Positions 1 to 6,367 of a DNA stretch of 8,525 bases are shown here, piece by piece. Source of the stretch: Lentisphaeria bacterium UBA1784. Its GTDB lineage: Bacteria; Verrucomicrobiota; Lentisphaeria; Victivallales; Victivallaceae. Under the pieces are notes generated by a model. It searched no databases. It was not told the DNA's origin and worked only from the letters and a program-made list of their open reading frames with translations. The stretch lies in assembly GCA_002315455.1 (NCBI GenBank), contig DCGG01000002.1, positions 1-8,525 of the forward strand. Direction: 5' to 3'. Position 1 is the stretch's first letter. Every line of letters begins with the position of its first letter. The position numbers were made by a program, and so were the translations under genes.

Positions 1-1
1 G

Positions 2-511
2 ATCCCCGCCATCTCCGAGGTGGGAAACCGCTTCGAACGCAAGGAGTTTTTCCTGCCACAGCTCATGCAGAGCGCCGAGGCCATGGAGACCGCCATGGCA
101 CGGCTGACACCGCTTCTTCAAGCCGCCGGAACCACGGAAAACGGTCCGGTATTTGTGCTGGCGACGGTGAAGGGGGACATCCACGACATCGGCAAAAACA
201 TCTTCGCCATGCTGTTGCGGAACCACGGCTTCCGGGTCATCGACCTTGGGAAGGACGTGCCTGCGGAGACGATTTTGGATACCGCACAAAAGGAACATGC
301 CGCCATCATCGGACTCTCTGCGCTCATGACCACCACCATGCCCCGGATGCGGGAAATAATCGACCTGATGAAACGGCGTGGCATGATTCTGCCCGTCATG
401 GTCGGCGGCGCCGCCGTGGACGAGGAATTTGCACGGGAGATCGGAGCCATCTACGGAGCCGATGCCATGACCAGCGTCCGCAAGGCGCAGGCGCTGATCG
501 CTTCGAAATAA
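2..511 (+). CDS. metH: Methionine synthase, cobalamin-binding C-terminal part (5' end outside window)
   Basis: This is the last 169 residues of a cobalamin-dependent methyltransferase, most likely methionine synthase, which moves a methyl group from 5-methyltetrahydrofolate to homocysteine through a cobalamin carrier in the cytoplasm. The reading frame is open to the left edge; GTG at 20 lies inside the conserved cap helix and is not the start. Residues 1-40 are the helical cap (EVGNRFE..FFLPQLMQSAEAM). Then comes the Rossmann-like B12 domain with GDIHDIGKN at about residues 58-66; its His (codon 182-184) is the lower cobalt ligand. GLSALMTTTM and VMVGGA follow. The wording ATVKGDIHDIGKN..DLGKDVP and the ending DAMTSVRKAQAL fit MetH better than MtaC/MtbC corrinoid proteins. 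The protein stops straight after the B12 domain (TAA 509-511), so it lacks the AdoMet reactivation domain of E. coli-type MetH. The N-terminal homocysteine and pterin domains are inferred to lie upstream. A free-standing corrinoid protein is the alternative. Confidence 0.75.
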   Translation: MPAISEVGNRFERKEFFLPQLMQSAEAMETAMARLTPLLQAAGTTENGPVFVLATVKGDIHDIGKNIFAMLLRNHGFRVIDLGKDVPAETILDTAQKEHAAIIGLSALMTTTMPRMREIIDLMKRRGMILPVMVGGAAVDEEFAREIGAIYGADAMTSVRKAQALIASK

Positions 512-533
512 GGGCGTGTTTTTCTCCCCTCTC

Positions 534-571
534 CAAAAGCAAAAGCATCGGTCCTGCGGCCGGTGCTTTTT
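534..571. terminator. Bidirectional intrinsic terminator between metH and aroA
   Basis: A 12-bp stem (542-553 with 558-569, two G:U wobbles) closes a CTGC loop and runs into a T-tract at 567-571 for the plus-strand metH transcript. On the other strand the A-rich 5' flank CAAAAGCAAA (534-543) becomes a TTTTGCTTTTG tract for the hisB-aroA transcript. It lies 30 bp after the metH stop and 27 bp after the aroA stop, in the only gap between these convergent genes. Confidence 0.85.
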
Positions 572-595
572 CATGCGCATCTCCGGTTTCCGGGA

Positions 596-1867
596 TCAAT
601 CCTCCGCTTGGATGAAGTCTGCGCCAAGCGCCTGAAACGACGGGATGAAGCCCGGCCACGTCACTGCCGCCGCTCCGCAATCAAGGATCATGCTCTCCCC
701 TTCCGCCGCGAGAGCCGCCACCGCAAGAGCCATGGCGATCCGGTGATCCCCGTGGCTGGCAAGGGTCGCGCCATGGAGCCTCCCGCCCCGGACCATAAGT
801 CCGTCGGGCAGTTCCCGGATGTCCGCGCCCATTTTTGAGAGTTCCTGCGCCATGACAGCGATGCGGTCAGTCTCCTTGAAGCGGGCCTGCGGTACGTTCC
901 AAAGCCGGGTCTCACCATCCGCCAATGCACCCGCAACGGCGAGGATCGGCAGGGCATCGGGCGTGGCATTGAGGTCGAACTCCCCGCCACGGAGAGGCCG
1001 GGCGGGACCAACGGCAAGTTCATCGCTCCGGAGGAGTTCCGCCCCCATCTGCTCCAGGAATCCGAATACCGCCTTGTCGCCCTGTGCGTCGGAGAAATCC
1101 AGATTGCGGATGGTCACGCCATCCCCCGCCACGGATGCTGCGACCAAGGGGAAGGCGGCAGTGGAGAAATCCGCAGGGATCGTCCGGGTAAAGCAACGGC
1201 TCCTCTGTCCCCCCGGGATCTCCCAATGGAGCCAATCCCCGGAACTGCGGACTTGCAACCCCATGGTCTCAAGCCACGAAAGCGTGATGCCGATGTAAGG
1301 CCGTTCCTGCAGAACCGCGAGGTCCAGAACGGAATCCCCGGACGCCAGCGGCAACGCGAAAAGCAATGCGGTGAGAAACTGCGAAAGAGTTCCGTCCACC
1401 CCTGCCCGGCCGCCGCGGATGGGCCCCCGGAGGGTCAATGGACAGCATCCTCCGGAACTTTCACATTGCGCGCCAAGTTCCTGCAAACTTGCGAGGAGTC
1501 CGCCCATTTTCCGGGTCCGCAGAGAGGAATCCCCATCGAAGCGGACAGGGAAATTCTGCAGAGCCGCCAAGCAGGAGAGCATCCGCAGCCCCGTCCCGGA
1601 ATTGCCGAGGTCCACCGTGGAACCGGGGTCAGAAAAACGACCTCCGTTTCCGGTGATCCGCCATTGGCCGGAGGATCGCTCCACAACGGCGCCGAAACGT
1701 TCCGCCGCGGCAAGCACGGAGAGCGTGTCCGCAGACTCCAGAGGTGCGAGCAATGTACTTGTCCCCTTCCCCGCCAATGCCGCCGCTATCCCGCGGATCG
1801 TGTGGGACTTGGAACCGGGAACCGCCACCTCTCCGGAGAGCCGGGAGGGCCGAACCAGCAATCTCAT
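596..1867 (-). CDS. aroA: 3-phosphoshikimate 1-carboxyvinyltransferase (EPSP synthase)
   Basis: AroA condenses phosphoenolpyruvate with shikimate-3-phosphate to give EPSP, the sixth step of the shikimate pathway to aromatic amino acids. The 423-residue length is normal. Visible motifs are VPGSKSHTIR at 16-25 (Lys20 and Ser21 of the substrate loop), DLGNSGTGLR at 86-95 (the family NAGT site), SQFLTALLF at 162-170, ADFSTAAF at 232-239, ATPDALPIL at 301-309 with catalytic Asp304, RFKETDR at 329-335 and DHRIAMAL at 374-381. ATG at 1865-1867 was chosen because MRLLVRPSRLSGEVAVPGSKS is the normal family N-terminus and GAGG at 1875-1878 lies 7 nt upstream. A longer frame to 1969 adds an arginine-rich stretch that overlaps hisB. 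The gene lies 25 nt after hisB on the same strand and is probably co-transcribed with it. At the C-terminus, the position I align with E. coli Lys411 (AKTFPDYF) reads AVTWPGF, without the lysine. Confidence 0.95.
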   Translation of the reverse strand: MRLLVRPSRLSGEVAVPGSKSHTIRGIAAALAGKGTSTLLAPLESADTLSVLAAAERFGAVVERSSGQWRITGNGGRFSDPGSTVDLGNSGTGLRMLSCLAALQNFPVRFDGDSSLRTRKMGGLLASLQELGAQCESSGGCCPLTLRGPIRGGRAGVDGTLSQFLTALLFALPLASGDSVLDLAVLQERPYIGITLSWLETMGLQVRSSGDWLHWEIPGGQRSRCFTRTIPADFSTAAFPLVAASVAGDGVTIRNLDFSDAQGDKAVFGFLEQMGAELLRSDELAVGPARPLRGGEFDLNATPDALPILAVAGALADGETRLWNVPQARFKETDRIAVMAQELSKMGADIRELPDGLMVRGGRLHGATLASHGDHRIAMALAVAALAAEGESMILDCGAAAVTWPGFIPSFQALGADFIQAED

Positions 1868-1892
1868 GGAAATGCCTCGCCGTATCCGGCCG

Positions 1893-2486
1893 TCAGAGCG
1901 TACCCTTGGTGGAAAGGACGCCGTTGATCCGGGGGTCCAGCGAGACCGCCTGATCCAGCGCCTTGGCAAAGCCCTTGAAAATCGCTTCGAAAAGGTGGTG
2001 CACCTCCGCCGACGCCAGCATTTTGACGTGCAGATTCATGCCGCAACGGCTGCAGAGCGCCTGAAAGAACTCATGAAAGAGCCGCACGTCGATATCCTTC
2101 ACCATGGGCGCAGGAGAGGTCACGTCGTAGTAGAGTCCGCTGCGGCCGGAGAGGTCGAGGGCGATGAGCACCAGCGTCTCGTCCATGGGCAGGAGCATAC
2201 TGCCGTAGCGCCGGATGCCCTTCTTTTCGCCAAGGGCCTTGGCCAGCGCCTCGCCCATGACGATGCCGAGGTCCTCCATGGAGTGGTGGTAATCCACCTC
2301 CAGGTCGCCCTTCATCTCCACCTCAAGATCGAAGAAACCGTGGCGGGCGAAGAGTTCCAGCATATGATCCATGAAACCGATTCCAGTGGAAAGCGTGCTC
2401 TTGCCCTCGCCGTCCAGATCGATGCGGACACGGATATCGGTCTCCCGGGTGGTACGGACGACCTCGGCACTGCGGACTTCAGACAT
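1893..2486 (-). CDS. hisB: Imidazoleglycerol-phosphate dehydratase, monofunctional
   Basis: HisB dehydrates imidazole glycerol phosphate to imidazole acetol phosphate in histidine biosynthesis. The 197 residues match the monofunctional enzyme (about 195), with no fused histidinol-phosphatase domain. Conserved Mn-binding and catalytic motifs are present: GFMDHML at 37-43, the first metal-binding HHSMEDLGI at 67-75, the repeat-related EVHHLFEAIFKGFAKALDQA at 161-180, and the terminal SLDPRINGVLSTKG. ATG at 2484-2486 has a strong AGGAGG (complement of 2494-2499) with 7-nt spacing. A promoter lies about 60-90 bp upstream (2548-2576), giving a leader of about 55 nt. aroA follows after 25 nt, which suggests a two-gene hisB-aroA unit ending at the terminator near 542. 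No other his gene is in the window. Confidence 0.97.
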   Translation of the reverse strand: MSEVRSAEVVRTTRETDIRVRIDLDGEGKSTLSTGIGFMDHMLELFARHGFFDLEVEMKGDLEVDYHHSMEDLGIVMGEALAKALGEKKGIRRYGSMLLPMDETLVLIALDLSGRSGLYYDVTSPAPMVKDIDVRLFHEFFQALCSRCGMNLHVKMLASAEVHHLFEAIFKGFAKALDQAVSLDPRINGVLSTKGTL

Positions 2487-2493
2487 GATGAAA

Positions 2494-2499
2494 CCTCCT
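2494..2499 (-). promoter_or_regulatory. Strong Shine-Dalgarno for hisB
   Basis: A full AGGAGG (minus strand) lies 7 nt before the hisB ATG. It is the strongest ribosome-binding site in the window and fixes the start codon. Confidence 0.85.
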
Positions 2500-2547
2500 G
2501 AATGTTTCGGGTACCTCTAAAAATGGTATGATTCGGTACAACGGAAT

Positions 2548-2576
2548 AATTTACTGTATCGGCCCCGATTTTTCAA
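2548..2576 (-). promoter_or_regulatory. Promoter for hisB-aroA
   Basis: On the minus strand TTGAAA (2571-2576), a 17-bp spacer and TAAATT (2548-2553) form a sigma70-like promoter. Transcription would start near 2541, about 55 nt before hisB. The -35 box touches one arm of an inverted repeat (2564-2571 with 2593-2600). Confidence 0.6.
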
Positions 2577-2600
2577 GCGGGACCGCCGGTAGAAATCGGG
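2564..2600. repeat. 8-bp inverted repeat spanning the hisB -35 region
   Basis: CCCGATTT (2564-2571) and AAATCGGG (2593-2600) are perfect inverted copies separated by 21 nt, located between the end of the transglutaminase-like gene (2609) and hisB. A T-run (2603-2607) follows only on the plus strand, where there is no gene to terminate. It may be an operator, part of a weak structure at the 3' end of the upstream minus-strand transcript, or chance. Confidence 0.35.
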
Positions 2601-2608
2601 CATTTTTC

Positions 2609-3451
2609 TCAATTTTTGCCGCCGGACTTGTGCGGAGGTTTCTCCGGCTCGTCCTCGGGATGATAGGGATAAGGCAGATAATCCAGCGGCATGTCGTCCT
2701 CTGCGCCGGAGAGCGCTTGCGCGATGGTCAGAACGTAACGGAAACTGTCGCTGTTCACCGCGCAACTGAAAAGCATGGTGGAGGCGTAGCGCAACCCCTC
2801 CGGCACCGGAAACGCCTCCGGCGTGCAGACCTCCTTCTGCGGAGCGACCATCCAGTTGTGGGTGGGAAGCAACACCTCTCCTTCATAAAAGAGACCGAAA
2901 TCATCCGCGACGCGGACCAGTTGGAAGTCCGATCCGCCCTCCGCCGTCGCCAGAGCCAGCAGACAAAGCAGAGCGCCGGAACCGATCCGGTCGTTGATGA
3001 CGGTTCCCACGCAGTAGTTTTCCGGACGGAGCGTGGATTCGCGCTCGGCGGAGATGCCCATCGTCAGCATGGCGCCTGCCAGTTCCTTCAAAGTCCGGGT
3101 AGGACGGCGGTTCAACTGGCGGGAGAAATCCTCCACGATCCTGACCAGCTCCGGACGGGAGTCGTTGTCGAACCACTGCAAATGGATCTCCACCAGCGCT
3201 TCGGCAAGGATGATCTCCGGCCCGGCGATCATCCGCAGAAACTCCCGACGGCGGCGGCGCAGAGTGAGGGCCGCCTGCAACTGGTGGATCCGACGGCGGA
3301 CGAGGGGATCCCCGCTCTCCTGAAGCAGGGCGGGCAGATCTCCCAATTCTCGCTCCCGGTAGAGAAGTTCGGCAATGGCGTTGATGGCCACGCCCTCATC
3401 CTCGTCGTCCAGCAGGGAAACGAGGCTGATGATGTCAGGCTTGGGGGACAT
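2609..3451 (-). CDS. HEAT-like plus SirB1/transglutaminase-like protein of unknown function
   Basis: This 280-residue protein has no signal peptide or membrane segment. Residues 5-60 look like HEAT-type paired helices (IISLVSLLDDEDEGVAINAIAELLY..., LPALLQESGDPLVRRRIHQLQAAL). An Arg run follows (RRRRR, 65-69). Residues 75-200 recall the SirB1/Transglut_core2 family, whose hallmark is a Pro-x-Asn-Tyr region, an R-x-G segment and a helix: here PENYCVGTVINDRIGSGALLCLLALATAEG (143-172), then a GLFYEGEVLLPTHNWMV stretch. The PIxLS and PGHF parts of the family signature are altered, so enzyme activity is doubtful. The tail from about 255 is rich in Pro, Glu and Lys. ATG at 3449-3451 lies inside the end of the upstream exonuclease gene (17-nt overlap), with GGGAG (3456-3460) 4 nt before it, pointing to translational coupling. 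The family assignment is by eye from remembered patterns and moderately sure; the function is unknown. Confidence 0.8.
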   Translation of the reverse strand: MSPKPDIISLVSLLDDEDEGVAINAIAELLYRERELGDLPALLQESGDPLVRRRIHQLQAALTLRRRRREFLRMIAGPEIILAEALVEIHLQWFDNDSRPELVRIVEDFSRQLNRRPTRTLKELAGAMLTMGISAERESTLRPENYCVGTVINDRIGSGALLCLLALATAEGGSDFQLVRVADDFGLFYEGEVLLPTHNWMVAPQKEVCTPEAFPVPEGLRYASTMLFSCAVNSDSFRYVLTIAQALSGAEDDMPLDYLPYPYHPEDEPEKPPHKSGGKN

Positions 3452-4235
3452 TCTTCTCCCGGACCGGAAACTTGCCGATCAGCGCATCGGATGCGATGGC
3501 GCGAACGTCATCCGGGAAGTCATTGCGAACGATCCAGCGCAGGAAGCCCGGATCGTTCTCCGTCAGTTCCTTCAGCGTGCGGCCGGCGTTCTTGCCGAAG
3601 TTGACGATGACTTCGTCGCCGCTCCACTTGAAACGCCGCTGCTTATCCAGCGCATCAGGATCGGAAATGGTGCTGAAATCCGCAAGGGCCGCCACGTCGA
3701 CGGGAAGCTCCTCGTGACGCTCCAGCTGTCCCAGCAGGACCTCCAACGTAGCGACCGTATCCGCCGCCGCGCCGTGGGCGCCCTCCAGATCCTTGCCGCA
3801 GAAAAATTTGTACGCGGCGGAAAGAGTCCGGGGATAAAGTTTGCAGAAGATGTTGTAAACGTCAATGACCTTGCGCCCGTCGGTGGTGAAGTCGAATCCC
3901 GCCATCTTGAACTCCCGCGTCAGCATGGGGACGTCGAAACTGGAAAGATTGTATCCGCCCAGATCGCAGTCCTCAAGATAATGGAAGAGTTTAGGCGCGA
4001 TGTCGGAAAAGACCGGCGCATCCGCCACGTCCGCGTCAGTGATGCCGTGGACCGCCGTGGCTCCGGGGGGGATGGGCATCTGGGGATTGAGCCGGCGGAC
4101 GGTCTCCTGCCGGGTCCCGTCGGGAAACACCTTGACCACGGCGATCTCCACGATGCGGTCCCGCTGGGGGACGATGCCGGTGCTTTCGATGTCGAAGAAT
4201 GCGATGGGACGGGTGATCTGCAGTTTTCCAGTCAT
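3435..4235 (-). CDS. DEDDh 3'-5' exonuclease with ExoX-like C-terminal domain
   Basis: This 266-residue protein is a DnaQ-like exonuclease of the DEDDh class, which removes nucleotides from 3' ends using two metal ions. The acidic and histidine residues are all present: FFDIESTG with Asp15 and Glu17, the usual HGIT at 63-66, NLSSFD with Asp101, and GAHGAAADT with His154 and Asp159. After the nuclease fold, residues about 204-240 (DEVIVNFGKNAGRTLKEL..DPGFLRWIV) match the short FGK..G..L..DPGYLRW module found after the nuclease in ExoX-like proteins. It could serve DNA repair, RNA trimming or proofreading; the length and lone gene do not decide. ATG at 4233-4235 follows a rather distant AAGGA (12 nt). 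A promoter at 4307-4335 gives a leader of about 65 nt. Its 3' end overlaps the start of the transglutaminase-like gene by 17 nt, so the two are very likely co-expressed. Confidence 0.92.
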   Translation of the reverse strand: MTGKLQITRPIAFFDIESTGIVPQRDRIVEIAVVKVFPDGTRQETVRRLNPQMPIPPGATAVHGITDADVADAPVFSDIAPKLFHYLEDCDLGGYNLSSFDVPMLTREFKMAGFDFTTDGRKVIDVYNIFCKLYPRTLSAAYKFFCGKDLEGAHGAAADTVATLEVLLGQLERHEELPVDVAALADFSTISDPDALDKQRRFKWSGDEVIVNFGKNAGRTLKELTENDPGFLRWIVRNDFPDDVRAIASDALIGKFPVREKNVPQA

Positions 4236-4306
4236 GATGATGCGCTTTCCTTGCTCCGGGCCGGAACACGAGTCCGGGATTTTTATGGTTCAGAACATTC
4301 CGTCTT

Positions 4307-4335
4307 AATATAATCCCCGCCCGTCAGGATTTCAA
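4307..4335 (-). promoter_or_regulatory. Promoter for the exonuclease operon
   Basis: Minus strand TTGAAA (4330-4335), 17-bp spacer, TATATT (4307-4312). The predicted start is near 4300, with a leader of about 65 nt to the ATG at 4235. Its -35 box is only 11 bp from the -35 box of the divergent tsaC promoter. Confidence 0.7.
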
Positions 4336-4346
4336 CCGCAATGCGA

Positions 4347-4375
4347 TTGTATTTCCTGCGGAGCCATGATATATT
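4347..4375 (+). promoter_or_regulatory. Promoter for tsaC
   Basis: TTGTAT (4347-4352), 17-bp spacer, TATATT (4370-4375), with a predicted start near 4382 and a leader of about 30 nt. GGAGGAG (4398-4404) then lies 8 nt before the ATG at 4413. The promoter overlaps an upstream in-frame ATG at 4341, which rules that codon out as the start. Confidence 0.75.
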
Positions 4376-4412
4376 AGCCCAAGATCATTTTCCAACCGGA
4401 GGAGTTGTCCTT

Positions 4413-5009
4413 ATGAAAACCTTTCAGTTGACCCCGGAAGCGCTCTCCGCCATCGCTGCAGAGACTGCGGAGATCCTGAAGATCCCCGGTGCCGTTGCCC
4501 TTGTTCCCACAGAGACGGTTTACGGCCTCGTGGCCCGCCGGAGCGATCCCGCCGCCATCGAAAACATCATCCGCCTGAAACACAGGGAGGCCACGAAGGT
4601 CCTCGGATGGTTCGTCGGCGACTGGAGAAAACTTCCGGACTTCGGCGTAAAAATGAAGGGACTTCCGGAAAAACTTGCGGAACGTTACTGTCCCGGTCCC
4701 ATCACCATCATCGCGCCGGCCGATAATGGCGGGACGGTGGGCTTCCGGGTGCCCGACCACCCCTTCCTCGCGGAACTGCTCCGCCTGATGAAGGAGCCCC
4801 TTGTCCAGACCAGCGCCAACCGCTCCGGCATGCCGGATGCCCGCTCCGCAGCGGAAGCGGCGGAGATGCTCGCATGGGAACCGGATGCCATCGTGGAAGC
4901 GGGTCTGCTTCCGCCGGGTTCCCGCTCCTCCACGGTGGTGGATGCCACCGGCATCAAGGCGAAGATCCTGCGTCAGGGCACGCTGGAACTTGCCGCTGAA
5001 TTTCTCTGA
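4413..5009 (+). CDS. tsaC: L-threonylcarbamoyladenylate synthase (TsaC/YrdC type)
   Basis: TsaC makes threonylcarbamoyl-AMP from threonine, bicarbonate and ATP. TsaB/D/E then transfer the threonylcarbamoyl group to A37 of ANN-decoding tRNAs (t6A). The 198 residues cover a single YrdC domain without the extra C-terminal domain of Sua5. Motifs seen are VALVPTETVYGLVA (about 28-41), the KHR..K nucleotide/threonine-binding signature (KxR, about 58-64), YCPGPIT, TVGFRVPDHP and the terminal VQTSANRSG. The KxR and SAN motifs separate it from YciO paralogues. ATG at 4413 was chosen over the in-frame ATG at 4341 because of the GGAGGAG site 8 nt upstream and the promoter inside the longer version. It is transcribed alone, divergently from the exonuclease gene, and ends at a bidirectional terminator. 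Confidence 0.93.
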   Translation: MKTFQLTPEALSAIAAETAEILKIPGAVALVPTETVYGLVARRSDPAAIENIIRLKHREATKVLGWFVGDWRKLPDFGVKMKGLPEKLAERYCPGPITIIAPADNGGTVGFRVPDHPFLAELLRLMKEPLVQTSANRSGMPDARSAAEAAEMLAWEPDAIVEAGLLPPGSRSSTVVDATGIKAKILRQGTLELAAEFL

Positions 5010-5033
5010 CCCCTCGCGGCTCGCCATCGCACA

Positions 5034-5080
5034 CAAAAGCAAAGCGCCTCCGGAAAAATTCTCCGGAAGCGCTTTGTTTT
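5034..5080. terminator. Bidirectional intrinsic terminator between tsaC and the Gfo/Idh gene
   Basis: A 14-bp stem with one mismatch (5041-5054 with 5062-5075) encloses a 7-nt loop and ends in TTTGTTTT (5073-5080) for tsaC. The flank CAAAAGCAAA (5034-5043) supplies a TTTGCTTTTG tract in the other direction for the Gfo/Idh transcript. It lies between the stop codons at 5009 and 5105. Confidence 0.88.
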
Positions 5081-5104
5081 ACCGGGATTTCCGGCGAGGA
5101 GCGT

Positions 5105-6367
5105 TTACTTGATCTCCTCGATGGTACCGGCGCGACGGGAACGCTCCGCCGCAAAGACGATCAGGTGGCTCTCCAGCGTATCGTCTGGGCCGGAGAGAAT
5201 GTAGTCCTTGTTGTTCTCGGCGACCGCCTTGGTGAAACTGGCAATCAGACCCTCGTCGCCGCCGCCGTGACCGGAGAGAATACCGCCATCGTTTTTGATG
5301 TTGGTGTCGATGTCGGTCATGGTGTTGGTCTCGAAGTTGTAGAGATGGATGATCTCGCTGTCGGTGTCGATGGAGCCGCGGGTACCGAAGATCCGGGTCC
5401 GGCGGCCGGTGTGCTGGTCAAAAGCGGTCATGGTCATGGAGCAGGTGCGGTTGCCCTCGAACTCGAAGTTGATGACCTGATTATCCACCACGTCGTTATC
5501 GCAGGCGAAGGCACAGCGTCCGTAGGGACCGTTTTTGATAGCTTCCAGCACGGTCTCGCGGGTCACCTTATCGGTGAGGACGTCCACGGGCCATTGGGAA
5601 TGACCCTTGTCCAGGCGGTCCCGCAGATAGATCTTGAAAGCGGAATAGGGGCAGTCCTTCTCGATGCAACTGGGGCAATCCCAACAGCGGTCGGAGGCAC
5701 CCTTGGGTTGCTTTTCCTTACGGAAGAAATTGAGGCTGCCGAAGGAGTGGACCCGCTTGCAGGAGCAATCCATCACGTAGCGGAGCCAGTCCACGTCGTG
5801 GCAGGACTTGGCGAGAAGCATGAAGCTGGATTCCGCCTCGTTGCGCCAGTTTCCGCGCACGAAGGAGTGGGCCTGATGCCAGTAGCCAACCGGCTCCAGA
5901 TGTTGGATGGAGACGATCTCGCCGATGGCTCCGCTCTGGATCAGCTGTTTCACCTTCTGCGTGTAGGCGGTGTAGCGAAGCACGTGGCAGACTGCAAACA
6001 GCACCCCCGCCTCCTTGACGGCGGCGACGATGCGGCGGCAGGATTCCGCGGAGGGCGCCATAGGCTTCTCAAGGAGGATGTTGTACCCCAGTTTGGCGAA
6101 AGCGATGGCAGGAGCTTCATGGAGGTTGTCCTGCGTGCAGATGAGCACGGCGTCGGCGAACTTCGGGAGTTTGGCCACGTCCTCCCAAGTACGGAAGCGC
6201 CGCTCCTCGGGGATGTTGTGGGCATCACCCACCACGTTGCGCTGGAAATCCAGCGGATCGGCCACGGCCACTATCTGAGCGAGATCCGGATGCTGTGCGG
6301 CATAGTGGGTGTAACCTTCGCCGCGGCTGCCCGCGCCGATGACGATCATTTTGACAGGATAAGCCAT
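5105..6367 (-). CDS. Gfo/Idh/MocA-family NAD(P)-dependent oxidoreductase with Cys cluster
   Basis: This 420-residue protein belongs to the Gfo/Idh/MocA family, which oxidises or reduces sugars, inositols and related polyols with NAD(P). The N-terminal Rossmann fold starts at once (VKMIVIGAGSRGEGY, GxGxxG at 11-16) and ends in ILLEKPMAPS, the family EKP motif at 100-102 whose Lys is usually catalytic. The C-terminal domain shows GYWHQAHSFVRGNWRN (161-176), KSCHDVDW (187-194, His190 and Asp191), and HGGGDEGL (367-374). Residues 228-239 carry C-x2-C-x2-C-x4-C before PYSAFKIYL, a feature of one family branch that may bind a metal. The substrate cannot be told. ATG at 6365-6367 is preferred: AAGGAA lies about 8 nt upstream and the protein begins on the first beta strand. 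An in-frame ATG at 6409 nearly coincides with the predicted transcription start. It is alone in its unit, divergent from proA. Confidence 0.93.
   Translation of the reverse strand: MAYPVKMIVIGAGSRGEGYTHYAAQHPDLAQIVAVADPLDFQRNVVGDAHNIPEERRFRTWEDVAKLPKFADAVLICTQDNLHEAPAIAFAKLGYNILLEKPMAPSAESCRRIVAAVKEAGVLFAVCHVLRYTAYTQKVKQLIQSGAIGEIVSIQHLEPVGYWHQAHSFVRGNWRNEAESSFMLLAKSCHDVDWLRYVMDCSCKRVHSFGSLNFFRKEKQPKGASDRCWDCPSCIEKDCPYSAFKIYLRDRLDKGHSQWPVDVLTDKVTRETVLEAIKNGPYGRCAFACDNDVVDNQVINFEFEGNRTCSMTMTAFDQHTGRRTRIFGTRGSIDTDSEIIHLYNFETNTMTDIDTNIKNDGGILSGHGGGDEGLIASFTKAVAENNKDYILSGPDDTLESHLIVFAAERSRRAGTIEEIK

Noticed and set aside
1868..1969. Longer aroA start at 1969
   Set aside because: It would overlap hisB by 77 nt and add an Arg-rich segment absent from the family; ATG at 1867 has a GAGG at 7 nt.
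1371..2501. Plus-strand open frame (376 codons) across the aroA/hisB junction
   Set aside because: It crosses two certain minus-strand genes, and its product is Arg/His/Pro-rich with no recognisable domain.
2564..2600. Inverted repeat as a terminator for the exonuclease/transglutaminase-like unit
   Set aside because: The loop is 21 nt and the T-run follows only on the plus strand, the wrong direction for the minus-strand transcript.
4236..4306. Riboswitch or attenuator in the exonuclease leader
   Set aside because: The leader holds only a 5-bp CCGGA/TCCGG pairing and no T-tract or known aptamer pattern.
4374..5042. Minus-strand open frame (222 codons) antisense to tsaC
   Set aside because: It reads through the tsaC promoter region and gene and has no motif; tsaC carries all TsaC signatures.
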